Assembly (NCBI GenBank): GCA_013146195.2
Contig: CM028377.1
Location: 1,798,001-1,862,000 of the forward strand
Length of the DNA stretch: 64,000 nucleotides
Source of the DNA: Codonopsis lanceolata
Lineage: Eukaryota > Streptophyta > Magnoliopsida > Asterales > Campanulaceae
Direction: 5' to 3'
Under the pieces are notes generated by a model. That model did not search any database and was not told the DNA's origin. It worked only from the letters and a program-made list of their open reading frames with translations. Shown here piece by piece: positions 34,020-43,343 of the stretch (position 1 is the first letter of the stretch; every line of letters starts with the position of its first letter). The position numbers and the translations under genes were made by a program.

Positions 34020-35975
34020 AATTAGAATGCTAGATTTTTATAAATGGGAAAGAAAGGAAAACAAGCTAAAGGGGGACAACCAACCTTACCCTTAAAAAAG
34101 GGGGGACAAAGGAGCCTTACCTTGGAGAAATAGAAAAACTGACAAAAAATAAAATAGACCTGGATAAAACTAAGAAAGAAATCTAATAATTACGATAACG
34201 ACTCTTCGTACGACGCTTCGACCTTCTGAGACTTGGGGTTTCTAGATCAAGAGCTTCAAAGTGGGCGAGGTCATTATCATAATTTTCCTCTTCATCTTCA
34301 AATGTTTGAAGAACAACAAATTTGTTGGGGGAGATAATATTCAAAGGAGTTTCGTGAGATACATCTTCCTCAAAAAGACCACTTAAATCCGGCATAACAT
34401 TTGTCACACAATCAATTGGGACTTCAACATCACAGCTAGGGTTTTTCGCAGGATGGATAGGTTTTTCTTTGGTTAAGCGATGGATTAAAAGGGGGGGAAT
34501 TTGGACTCAAGCCAGAGCAAGACGGAGATCTATGACCAGAAGGATTGGAGTTGGATAAACCGGAGCAGGAAGGGGAAGTTGTAGCAGCTTGGGGCTCCGT
34601 TGTAGTCTGCCCTTGCGTAGGGCTTTTTAGCGATTAATGAGATGGATGCAGATCAGGATTGATGTTGGCAGCTTGATGCAAGGTGGAAGCCAGAGAGTTG
34701 ATAAGCATAGGAGAAGCTGTTTTGGTTGGCTGAGCAACACTTGTATTAGGGTTGGTTTCTTGGGCAGTAGGATTGGTTTCTTGAGCATTAACTAAGGTTG
34801 GATCTTGATGAATAGGAGCGACTACTTTGGCCGATAAACACCGGCTTTTCAACAACAATGGGAGCAGATTCCACATTCGATTTGGGGAGCCTTTATCTTG
34901 AGCCGGAGATGTCTGAATGTTATCATGTTGGTTGCAAACTGGTTGAGGAACCGAAGGAATATCACCTTGATGCTCAGCGGCTTTTTCAAGACCACATGAA
35001 CTGGAATCAGGTCCTATGGTTTTGGGTAGCCAAACCTGAATTTGGATGCTTATTATTAGGAATGAAGACGGGGCGCAGAGATATTGTGATTAATGTCCCT
35101 AGACTGGCTTGGCTGCTCCTTGGCGTGATTGAGATGATGAATAAAAAGTTTGCAAGTCTCGCCATCGTGGCCTTGACGATAACGGTAGGAACAGTATTGG
35201 GGGAGTTTCTCGGCTTCAATATGCAGAAACTTGCATCGATCCATAAGCAGTGGGGATGGTCTTTGTGAGATCGACCTCGATACAAACCCTAGCCACGCTC
35301 GGCCTAGTGAGGTTAGCCGTAGGAGAATCGATGATCAACGGAGTGCCTATCATGTTAGCAATAGAAAATAAAATATGCTTATTGAGCAGAAAAATGGGAG
35401 ATTAGGGAAAGAAAACCACACGGGAACAATGGGGCTTTCCATGTGACGGAATGAAGGAGTCACTTAAAGACCATAGAGAAGGAGCCGACGGACCAGCGAT
35501 CTTTGATCCATCAGGCGTTGAAAGTCAGCCTCGTGTTGCGTTTGGATCAGCACATGTTTCTTGTTTAGATGGCCAATGGTCACTGCCGCCTTAAGGCCAA
35601 AGGTCTGGAATTCTTTCCGCATCAGTTCCATAGAGGGGCGGCCATGAGAGAATTTGCCAACAAGGGTTAGTTTAAACGGGAGAGATAGCGTGGAGATGAT
35701 TTCGGGGAGGGAAAGCAGTTCCCTTTTCTGATGAAGGAGGGATGAAAGATAGAGGAGATTGGGATTGGGGGCGAGGATGAAGTTTGAGCAACAATGGAAG
35801 CAAAGGATTTTTAGCCGTTGGGGAAGGAGGCGCTAGAGGGATGTCCTCAGTTGGTGCCACGGCCGGAGCCGCAGCCATGACAGGCCGGGATCAAACTGGA
35901 ATGGAGAACATGGGGCGGCGGCTTAGAGAGAGAATTTTTTTAGGGTTTAAGGTTTATGTAATGAGGCCTAAGAAT
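33963..35975 (-). mobile_element. ORF1-only LINE derivative
   Basis: A 2.0-kb minus-strand insertion bracketed by the 15-bp duplication. Reading leftward from 35975 it has a short leader, a degenerate ORF1, a stop at 34183, then directly a 3' UTR (34180-34020) with GGTAAGGCTCCTTTGTCC and GGTTGGTTGTCC, matching the 3' UTR of the ORF2-bearing LINE at 26836-26982. It ends in an (AT)n tail at about 33961-34016 instead of poly-A. ORF2 is absent altogether. This is the layout of a non-autonomous element like the 'half-L1' type known from mammals; the plant comparison is my inference. Confidence 0.85.
34183..35878 (-). pseudogene. LINE ORF1 (DUF4283 and zinc knuckle)
   Basis: Minus-strand RNA-binding protein of a plant L1 element, broken by several frameshifts. 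The N-terminal part starts MAAAPAVAPTEDIPLAPPSP at 35878. A DUF4283-like block follows at about 35470-35670 (LVGKFSHGRPSMELMRKEFQ, then KKHVLIQTQHEADFQRL). Next come the CIEVDL segment near 35280 and a degenerate zinc knuckle at about 35160-35210 (YCSYRYRQGHDGETC, where the second Cys has become Tyr). The C-terminal part is acidic, then basic (RRSKRRTKSRYRNY, stop at 34183). ORF1 proteins coat the LINE RNA and are needed for its movement. This copy is inactive. Confidence 0.75.
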
Positions 35976-35990
35976 AACTTCTGACTATAT

Positions 35991-36212
35991 GAACTTTGGT
36001 TTAAACTGACAATCACATCTTGTTTTAAGTACTAAATGTAAATAATTCCTCACAGACTCTCAGTACGTGAATATAGATGCATGCCACACTCAAATTCCAG
36101 CATAAAACTTTGCAGAAAGTAAGAAAGTAATTCCACACTCAAAGATCAATTAACAATTTACTTTATCTCTATTTTAAGTACTAAATGTAAATAATTACTC
36201 GAACATTTTAGT
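35991..36212. repeat. Intergenic DNA with a 26-bp direct repeat
   Basis: The text TTTTAAGTACTAAATGTAAA (and a few more bases) occurs at about 36022 and again at about 36172, 150 bp apart. No gene is seen. The spacing suggests an old local duplication. Confidence 0.4.
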
Positions 36213-36214
36213 TA

Positions 36215-36386
36215 CTTTCTCTGTTTCGAACAAAGAGTTCACTATTCTATTTTGAGATGTTTATTTAAATTGTTCACTTCAAGAAATTAAGACATAAAAG
36301 TGTCATTTTATTTTAATGAGCTACTAAAAGTGTCATTTTTTTTAAATTGAATTTAAACGGAGACTTTTTACCGGAAACGGAGGGAG
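36215..36386. mobile_element. Stowaway-like MITE
   Basis: A 172-bp AT-rich element with terminal inverted repeats: left CTTTCTCTGTTTC, right (reverse complement) CTCCCTCCGTTTC, flanked by TA at 36213-36214 and 36387-36388. The CTCCCTCCGT terminus and TA duplication are those of plant Tc1/mariner-related Stowaway elements. It is too short to code. Confidence 0.75.
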
Positions 36387-36829
36387 TATTTGATAAAAAA
36401 CTCATCTCACTTGCATATTGTACACGCAAAATTTATGCGGGAAGAAATACTAATTAAGAAGTGATTAACACACGTTGGAAGGGTAATCAACGTTGTGAAT
36501 AAAATGAAAAAAAATCTGATTGATACTTGTAAATATGCTGCATGCCCAATGTTTAAACAATTTAGCCATGACAAAGACTTGTGTAGGACGTTCTTACGGA
36601 TCCTAAATCCGTAAGACGGAGCCTTATTTAGAAATTCGCGGTTTAATAACTAAACCTGTTAAAAAAATCATAAGAATTTACAAATTAAATTTTTAATGCT
36701 CATTTCCTCTATTTGCTCCGGTGCCCCTCCACTTTCAATGTTTGCCGCCGAATTCCCACGCCTTGTAGCTTAATCCTTTGTCAGCTCCGTTAGTCATCCG
36801 TTAGCATCAATTGCCTTGGGATATTTGAC

Positions 36830-37190
36830 AGATCCTAACGGACTTTGACGAAATGCTAAATGACACATATAAAACCAAACGCGACACATTAAAAACACAA
36901 AAGTGACACATTAAAAACACAAAAGTGTCACATTTTAATGTTAAAAGTGACACTATAAACGAAAATTTATTATAATTTTTATTAAAATACAAAGTAACAT
37001 TCTTAATACTAAAAATTAACATATTTAATACTAAAAAGTGACACTCTTAATACTAAAAAGTGACACTCTTAATACTAAAAAATGACACTCGATCTTAATA
37101 CAAAAAGTGACACATTTAATACTAAAAAGTGACACTCTTAATACTAAAAAGTGACACATTTAATACTAAAAAGTGACACTCTTCCTTTAA
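36830..37190 (+). repeat. AAAAGTGACAC repeat block, left part
   Basis: More than ten direct copies of (T)ACTAAAAAGTGACAC(T/A) at irregular intervals of about 18 to 25 bp, such as around 36898, 37035, 37055, 37105, 37125, 37147 and 37168. The same motif recurs in the same orientation at 37560-37990, on the other side of a short coding fragment. Confidence 0.7.
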
Positions 37191-37392
37191 GAATTTACCG
37201 GACCAAAATGAATCATCTCGTGTTTCAAGTTCATCTACTACATGCCTAGATCCTGCTCGATTTGTAACGAATGGAAGGAGAAAAAGAATTAAGGGAAGTA
37301 TTGAAAAGGGCAAGAAAAAGACTACTGATTTTTCTGATTCCCATCAAGCCAAGGAATTTGGTTCCAAGACTCCTAATGCTTGGTTATTTTAG
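37186..37392 (+). pseudogene. FAR1/MULE-like exon fragment
   Basis: An open stretch without a start codon runs to TAG at 37390-37392. Its middle reads LDPARFVTNGRRKRIKG followed by a lysine-rich segment. DP, then a V-x-x-x-G-R-x-(K/R) basic block, is reminiscent of the C-terminal tails of FAR1/FHY3-like proteins and the related Mutator-type transposases. No catalytic or SWIM zinc motif is visible here. The match is by eye and short, so the assignment is tentative. It lies between two blocks of GTGACAC repeats. Confidence 0.4.
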
Positions 37393-37559
37393 ACATATTT
37401 TCAGTAAATTTTGTAAGTTTGAGTAAGAAACATATACTTTACCTTGAAAAAGTTATGATTTTGTATTTTTAACGATTGACACTTGGGATTACATACATTT
37501 CTATGAATGAGAAGATATATTTCAGTAGTTTTCAATTGGTTATTGCTGTTAAAATCACT

Positions 37560-37990
37560 AACTCAAAAATGACACACTTTAGTCCTAAAAGTAACACACC
37601 CCAAGCCTAAAAGTGACACTCTTATTGATACAAATTGTATGATTATAAAATTGAGTTGTTTAACCAGAAGTGACATACCTAATGCCTAAAAGTGACACAA
37701 TTAATACCTAAAAGTGACACACTAAACGTGACACTTATAAATAAAAATTTAAAGATGAAAAGTGAATTTTTTTGCCCAAAAGTGACACACATAAAACATA
37801 AAAGCGACACATTCTATATATGTTTAAAAGCGACACTCCGATTTAAAGTAACTAAGTAAAACTTAATCAGACTTATGACAACAATTATCCAAAAGTGACA
37901 CACTTTTGTTCTCAAAGTGACACACATCAAGCCTAAAAGTAACATTCTGATTGATCGTAAATATAAACAATGCCAAAATGATACATCTCC
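37560..37990 (+). repeat. AAAAGTGACAC repeat block, right part
   Basis: A further dozen copies of (A)AAAAGTGACAC(A/T) or close variants (AGCGACAC, AGTAACAC) at about 37567-37935, same orientation as the left block. They could be sub-terminal repeats of a DNA transposon enclosing the FAR1-like fragment, or a dispersed minisatellite. No terminal inverted repeat was found. Confidence 0.6.
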
Positions 37991-37992
37991 GA

Positions 37993-38359
37993 CAATAAAA
38001 CTTAAAAAAAACACTTGAGAGTTTTGGACTTTAGACCAGTGCGCTAAACTCTAAACCTTATATGTTTTCCTATGAACCATCTCATTTGATTATCTTTTAC
38101 GAAATTTTATAATATATTATTTATTTATTATGATCCACAAATTTTGAAGTAGGACACTGTCTTAACGAGATCACCTCTTTAGCCATACATCAGAATGACC
38201 GATTCCACATACATCAGAATGACCGACTACATATTGATATCAGCGTAGAAAATATAAAACGCAGTGGTTGTAGAATCTTTCTTTTTTTTCAAAAAGAGAG
38301 AAAATTTAACCATTAATTGGCATGACTAGTGATAGTTCATTATGTATCTATTATTTACC
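37993..38359. other. Upstream region of the germin-like gene
   Basis: AT-rich DNA ahead of the gene promoter. It contains a 20-bp tandem duplicate (ACATCAGAATGACCGA near 38189 and 38210). No other feature is seen. Confidence 0.5.
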
Positions 38360-38367
38360 TATAAATA
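38360..38367 (+). promoter_or_regulatory. TATA box of the germin-like gene
   Basis: CCTATAAATAGGC lies 86 bp before the start codon, a normal position for a plant core promoter with a leader of about 50 bases. Confidence 0.75.
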
Positions 38368-38445
38368 GGCACCATCCTCTGCTTAAATCTTACATCTCCA
38401 TCTTACCCAAAAGCAATTCATCCATTTACATAACTTTAGCCTAAA

Positions 38446-38610
38446 ATGGGTCCTCTTCACTTAACTGTAACCATTGCCATGCTTGCTTTGGCTGTCTCAC
38501 TTGCCCATGCCTCTGATCCTAGTCCTCTGCAAGACTTCTGTGTTGCTACTGATGATAGCCCTAGTGCTGGGGGTACATATCCTCTCTCCCTCTCTCTCTC
38601 TCTCTCTCTG

Positions 38611-38661
<51 letters not shown>

Positions 38662-39311
38662 ATATGTATATATCTCTTCCTCTCTAGCTTGATAGTTAAT
38701 CTTGTTATATATATTGTGTTAATTACTTAAATTGAACTAACATGTATGTGATAAAATATTTGCATGCAGTATTTGTCAATGGGAGGTTTTGCAAAGATCC
38801 AGCGGATGTCAAAGCCGATGATTTCTACTTCTCGGGTCTCGATGTTCCTGGAAATACGACAAATAGAGTTAGATCAAATGTTACTGCAGTAAATGTTGCT
38901 CAAATAGCCGGATTGAACACTTTAGGCATTTCTTTAGTTCGTATTGACTACGAACCATATGGCCAAAATGCACCTCATACACATCCGAGGGCCAGTGAGA
39001 TCCTTTTTGTGGCGGAAGGAACCTTATATGTTGGCTTCGTTACCTCCAATACTGAGAACCGTCTCATCAGTAAGGTCTTACACAAGGGAGACGTATTCGT
39101 GTTCCCCATAGGTCTTATTCATTTTCAATTCAACGTGGGACATACCAACGCAGTAGCATTTGCTGGTCTTAGCAGCCAAAATCCTGGGGTGATCACCATT
39201 GCAGATGCAGTATTTGGATCGAATCCACCAATTTCTGATGATGTTCTCACCAGAGCTTTCCAGTTGGAAAAGAACGTAGTTGACTATCTTCAATCGGTAT
39301 TTAGCAAATAA
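38446..39311 (+). CDS. Germin-like protein (two exons)
   Basis: A spliced gene: exon 1 38446-38572, intron 38573-38769 (GTACAT..TGCAG), exon 2 38770-39311, joined in phase to give 222 residues, normal for the family. The first 23 residues or so are a signal peptide (LTVTIAMLALAVSLAHA), so the product should be secreted to the cell wall. The mature start SDPSPLQDFCVA and NGRFCKDP hold the two disulfide cysteines. Germin box 1 (HTHPRASEILFVAEG) supplies two His and the Glu, and box 2 (GDVFVFPIGLIHFQFN) the third His of the manganese site. Several N-x-T sites occur. Germin-like proteins are cupin oligomers, some with superoxide dismutase or oxalate oxidase activity, often tied to stress and defence; which applies here cannot be read from sequence. 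No damage was found; it is the only intact gene in the window. Confidence 0.95.
38581..38690. repeat. Compound microsatellite in the germin-like intron
   Basis: Within the intron, (CT)n, (TA)n, (TG)n and (TATG)n tracts follow one another. Their length is likely to vary between individuals. It would make a useful marker for the gene. Confidence 0.9.
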
Positions 39312-39640
39312 CTAGAGAAAGAGCACGTTAATGCCTACAATTGATAAACCCAAGTTGTTTTAGTTTGTTAAAAATAAGCAGATTAAGAACATTATCTTCT
39401 GCTGGTAAGTGTAATACATTATAAATAATTGGGTGGTGTGTCTATTCTCTATTATTATAAAAATGGATTTGGCTATACATCATCTTCATCAGTCATAACC
39501 CGTTTCTTAAAACGTCATATAACATAGTAATTAATCCAAGGTCCATGCATAATTGTGAAACTTGTTCTTGTTTTTTTCTCTAAAATTCAAAATAGTTTCA
39601 CTTTTTGATTGGCTTCACACACAAAAAAAGTTTTATTTAA
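39312..39640. other. 3' region of the germin-like gene
   Basis: This probably contains the 3' UTR (about 39312-39425, with AATACATTATAAATAATT-like text). The last 60 bases (39588-39648: TAGTTTCACTTTT..TTTTATTTAACGAGGC) reappear at about 46605-46662, so part of this flank is duplicated 7 kb away. Confidence 0.5.
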
Positions 39641-39648
39641 CGAGGCAT
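39641..39648. repeat. 8-bp target duplication CGAGGCAT, left copy
   Basis: CGAGGCAT here and at 40562-40569 flank the hAT-type element exactly; 8 bp is the hAT superfamily length. Confidence 0.9.
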
Positions 39649-39745
39649 CAGGGCTGTTCCTGGGCATAGTCCAAAGGGGCGACCGCCTAGGGTCCAAAAA
39701 CATTAGGGGCCCAATTTTTTTTATATGTATAGTGTGTGTGTGTGC

Positions 39746-39811
<66 letters not shown>

Positions 39812-40561
39812 TAAATATTACTCTTTCCGTCCCTAAATTATCGTCCTAGTGGACTTGGTGCACGGTTTAAGAAAACACATTTAACTGGATTATTAATATT
39901 AGTTTGATGTGTAGTTTACTTTAAAGCTCATATGTATGTGGCCAATAATTAAAGTAGGATGAAAAAGTAATGGTGAAGTGGTAAACATGTCCTAAAAAAG
40001 AATGTTTCAAACAAGACAATTATTTTGAGACGAACGAAAAAGGAAAGGATGACAACAGTTTGGGGACGGAGGGTGTAAAAGGGGTGGAAAATTATCAATT
40101 GGAAACAACTTAGTTGTGAAGACGACATGATGTGACAGCCGGCAGACGATTAGACGAAAGGGCACTTTGGGCGGACAGTCGGACAGAAGGATGAAACGAT
40201 CAAAGGCAAACTGCAAACCCTCGACCTCGAGATTCTCAATCTCTTCAATCTTCCCTATGCTAGGGCCACCAGATTTTCCACTCCACCTTCGGTTCGACTT
40301 TCGACAGTTTCTCTTCCCGCAGTTCAATTGACGAAAACTTTATTAGTAGACGAGAGTTTTGAACTGAAATTTGATGTTTTTATAGAGATTTGTAAAATGA
40401 AAACTCAATATATTTTGTTAAATGCATTAAGAAGTTTATTTGGAAATTAAAAGTTTCATTAGTTATTGGTATTCACAACTACACAATTGTATATTATCGA
40501 TTAGTTGTGGCCCTTATTCGTTATTTTGCACGGGGCCTTTGAAATGTTAGGAACGGCCTTG
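39649..40561. mobile_element. Non-autonomous hAT-type transposon
   Basis: A 913-bp element with short inverted ends, CAGGGCTGTTCCT at left and CAAGGCCGTTCCT (reverse complement of the right end), two mismatches in 13, bracketed by the 8-bp duplication CGAGGCAT. The CAGGGC terminus and 8-bp duplication identify the hAT superfamily. It has no transposase. Inside are a (TG)n(TA)n microsatellite (39731-39803), a nested MITE and about 500 bp of unique DNA; the minus-strand frame at 40007-40327 is not recognised. The unmutated target duplication suggests a fairly recent insertion. Confidence 0.88.
39821..40075. mobile_element. MITE nested in the hAT-type element
   Basis: About 255 bp with inverted ends: left CTCTTTCCGTCCCTAAATTA, right (reverse complement) CACCCTCCGTCCCCAAACTG, continuing to TCGTCCT/TCATCCT. 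TA lies on both sides (39819-39820, 40076-40077). The ends resemble Stowaway-type MITEs (CTCCGTCCC). It is non-coding. Confidence 0.7.
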
Positions 40562-40569
40562 CGAGGCAT

Positions 40570-41891
40570 ACTAAAAGTGTAATTAGAGGTACATTGACTA
40601 AACAAAATAAATAATAAACAGTGGAAGATTTTACCTAATAAAACAGTAATTAAAACAGAGATTTAAACTTTCAATCTACAAGTAATACTTGTAAATTTCA
40701 CCTTACGACCAAAGCGTTTTCACTAAAAAGATTATATGTCTTACAAACAAATAGTGAAACCAACAAAATACCAAACTTTCTAACAGTACTATAAAGTTTA
40801 TAAAGGAAACCCACAAAAAAACAACACAACAAACGTGAGATAAAAAAATCAGTTTTCTATCAAACTAGAAAACAAACACAATGCTGATTCAGTTTTCAAT
40901 GTAGCAACATCCAAAGCAGTTGTTGTTTCTGAAAGAACGCGAAACCACGGATTCTCGATATGAGTCAATGTGATTGCCAATGTTGCAGTGATTGTTGCAA
41001 CAATGACAACGACAATGAGAACAGAAAGTATATCACAAATAATAGCAGCGGAAGTTTCGATTTCAGACTTTAATTCAAGCAGAATTTAGTAGACAGAAAT
41101 TCACCAAAAACAATCTACAAGTTTGATACTTGTAGATCAAGCCTCAAGGACACACAAATTATATTAAAAAACAAAACTGTTTTGTACTTAACAATCAACA
41201 AAAAAAATCTCACAAGATATATGATCTTGGAGAACCAAAAATCCCACATAAAACCTAAACCAAACGTGGGAAGAAAGAAGGAAGATCTACTTCCAAAAGA
41301 CAAACAAAGAAGCGACAAACGGTACTTCAATGGTTTGATGAAGCCGTTATTGTTGTGTTCTCTAAACCCTCCGAGCAGCCTTCACTTGAAAAGATGAACT
41401 GCAAATACACTGATTGCTCTCGCTCGCTTATGGCTTTCGATCTAATCTCTTTCGTGCTCTTATATCTCTTCTTGATCTTCTCTCGCTAGTCTGCTCACCG
41501 CATCCAGCTTTCATTAAATAGCCAAAGGTTCCTGCAAGTTCACGGCCAAAACAAACCAACTCCTACTAGGAAAGGGATTAACGAAAAATCATACAAGATT
41601 ATCTTTCCTAGTAAGACTAAGATACATCGAATAACTAATTTATTTACATAAATCTAGTTACCAAAAATATGTAATTTCCTATTATGATATCTTTAATAAC
41701 TAAATTATTTTGCAAAGATTTAGTTACCAAAAATATATCACCTAAATCTTTTGAAAGATTATCAAATCAATCTATTAAAAGAGTCCTAAACAAAATCTAT
41801 TACCTAAATAATCATTAACTAAAATAGCATCTTTTTTGACCAAGAAAGGTGAAAACAAGATAAAATAGGTCATGCCTATTTTACCCTTACA
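40570..41891 (-). repeat. Possible minus-strand copia-type LTR, unresolved
   Basis: The right end reads, on the minus strand, TGTAAGGGTAAAATAGGC ATGACC, nearly the same as the LTR start of element 2 at 46933, and similarity extends for about 50 bp (to CTTTCTTGGTC). This suggests an LTR running leftward from 41891. The left end, PBS and target duplication could not be located. The sequence ATCTACAAG..ATACTTGTA recurs at about 40674 and 41113. There is no reading frame worth calling. Confidence 0.4.
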
Positions 41892-41899
41892 GTTTCTCA

Positions 41900-43122
41900 T
41901 GTGTATTTTGATTTACATCTGTTCATAGATTACATTAGGTTCTATACTTAGTGGCTAATTGGGTTGTGTATCAATTAGCGTGACAACTGCGTATAGAACT
42001 TTGCCATAGAATAATTTTTTTAGGCTTCATAGGTTCAGCGGAAGACTTCAGCAAAGCTTCACCGGAAGGCCTCATTCAGCATCTAGCGGCAGACCTTGTC
42101 CGCACGTGTTCAAGCATGACGTGTCCAATCATCAAAGCTATTAGTGGATAAATTAAATTCAAACTTTATCAGTTTGAATTTGAATTAAACCCATCATGAC
42201 TTCTCGCACACGCCTCACCGCTCGAAAAGCAAGAAGACTTTCGCCCGAATAAGGAAAGCGGTGAGCAGACTAACACTTACGATGCACTAACTATTGCAGG
42301 TCTGTAATTCTGATTGCTCACCTACCAACTTCTGCAAACAACTCTGCACCACTCCTTACTCAGTATAAGTGAAGATGAAACCCACAAGACAGCTCCATGC
42401 ATTTAATGCATTTAACCTAATAGAGTTGTTACACTTCGTCTTCTCCAAACGGTCTCAAGAATGCTCCAGCTATAAATACTGTCATTAAAGACTGAAGAAA
42501 ATAATGCTCTTAAAATTCTCCAACAACTTCAAGTGTTATATACTCAGTGCATTCATGAGATTCTAAACTGATCAAGAAGTCCTCAACAATAAGAAGAAGA
42601 TCTGCATCAACACTTAATCTTAAGCTTCTTATTGTTGTTCCTTTAACTATTCTTCTGCACAATTGAATAATCTGTTTATCCAGATATTCAATACCCAACC
42701 CCCAAACACAAGTCAAATATTTTGTACACGATCTATTGGACCTTTTTGTACTAAGAACTAGTGAAAAACATAGTGCACATTTAAATCCAAGGTTGACTGC
42801 CTTGGTGGTGGACGTAACACTCTTTATAGTGCGAACCATCCCAAAATACTTGTGTTCTTTCATTACTGTTGCTTACTGCTTTAAACTGTTTCATATCTAT
42901 TTACTTATCACTTCAAACATCAAACTTGAGTATTCAGCCAAGTCTACCGGTAGTGCTTCACCGGCAGACCTGAACTGACTTCCTTACAAGACTTCCGCTA
43001 CTTCAATCTTTTCAATAAATTGTAAGTGCTTGTTTTAGGAATTTATACAAAAAGTTTTTAAGTGTCTAATAAGCTATTCAACCCCCCTTTCTAGCTTATT
43101 ATTGTGCCCTTTGGGACTAACA
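41900..43122 (+). mobile_element. LTR of the element-1 copia family
   Basis: A 1.2-kb LTR on the plus strand, from about TGTGTATTTT (41900) to GGGACTAACA (43122), with TATAAATAC at 42471. It parallels the solo LTR at 48804-50022: both end TATTCAACCCCCC..CTAGC..TTTGGGAC(T/C)AACA. It holds several CGGAAGAC/CGGCAGAC motifs. No interior sequence or PBS follows it and the flanks (TCTCA, GCAGT) do not match, so it is a solo LTR with altered ends or part of a rearranged copy. Confidence 0.75.
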
Positions 43123-43338
43123 GCAGTAATGAACAAGCTCTCAGTTTTTTTTCTCTCTCTATACAGTATTTTGCTCTCTTAGCTACACATCAATTTGCAC
43201 AAGCTCTTCTTCCTTTTATACATGAGCTAGAGTCCTGTGGAAACAAGAAAATCAAAGATCTCCAAGGAAACATAGGATTATGAAATAAAAGATTTAGTTT
43301 CCATAAATAGTTTCCTTGTTCTAAAAGAAAGAACTTAC
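43123..43338 (-). mobile_element. Part of a minus-strand copia-type 3' LTR (TATA side)
   Basis: Removing the insertion 43344-45084 and one CAAAG copy joins this piece to 45090-45249. On the minus strand the joined sequence is an LTR start followed by a TATA-like TGTATAAAAGG near 43214-43224. The left end is cut at the boundary with the LTR that ends at 43122. Confidence 0.5.
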
Positions 43339-43343
43339 CAAAG

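Noticed and set aside
36830..37990. GTGACAC repeats as a CRISPR-like array
   Set aside because: Spacing is irregular, copies are degenerate, there are no unique equal-length spacers and the setting is a plant genome.
38446..38730. Frame of the germin-like exon 1 read through to a cysteine- and tyrosine-rich tail
   Set aside because: The tail is translated intron microsatellite. Splicing at 38573 gives a complete germin-like protein instead.
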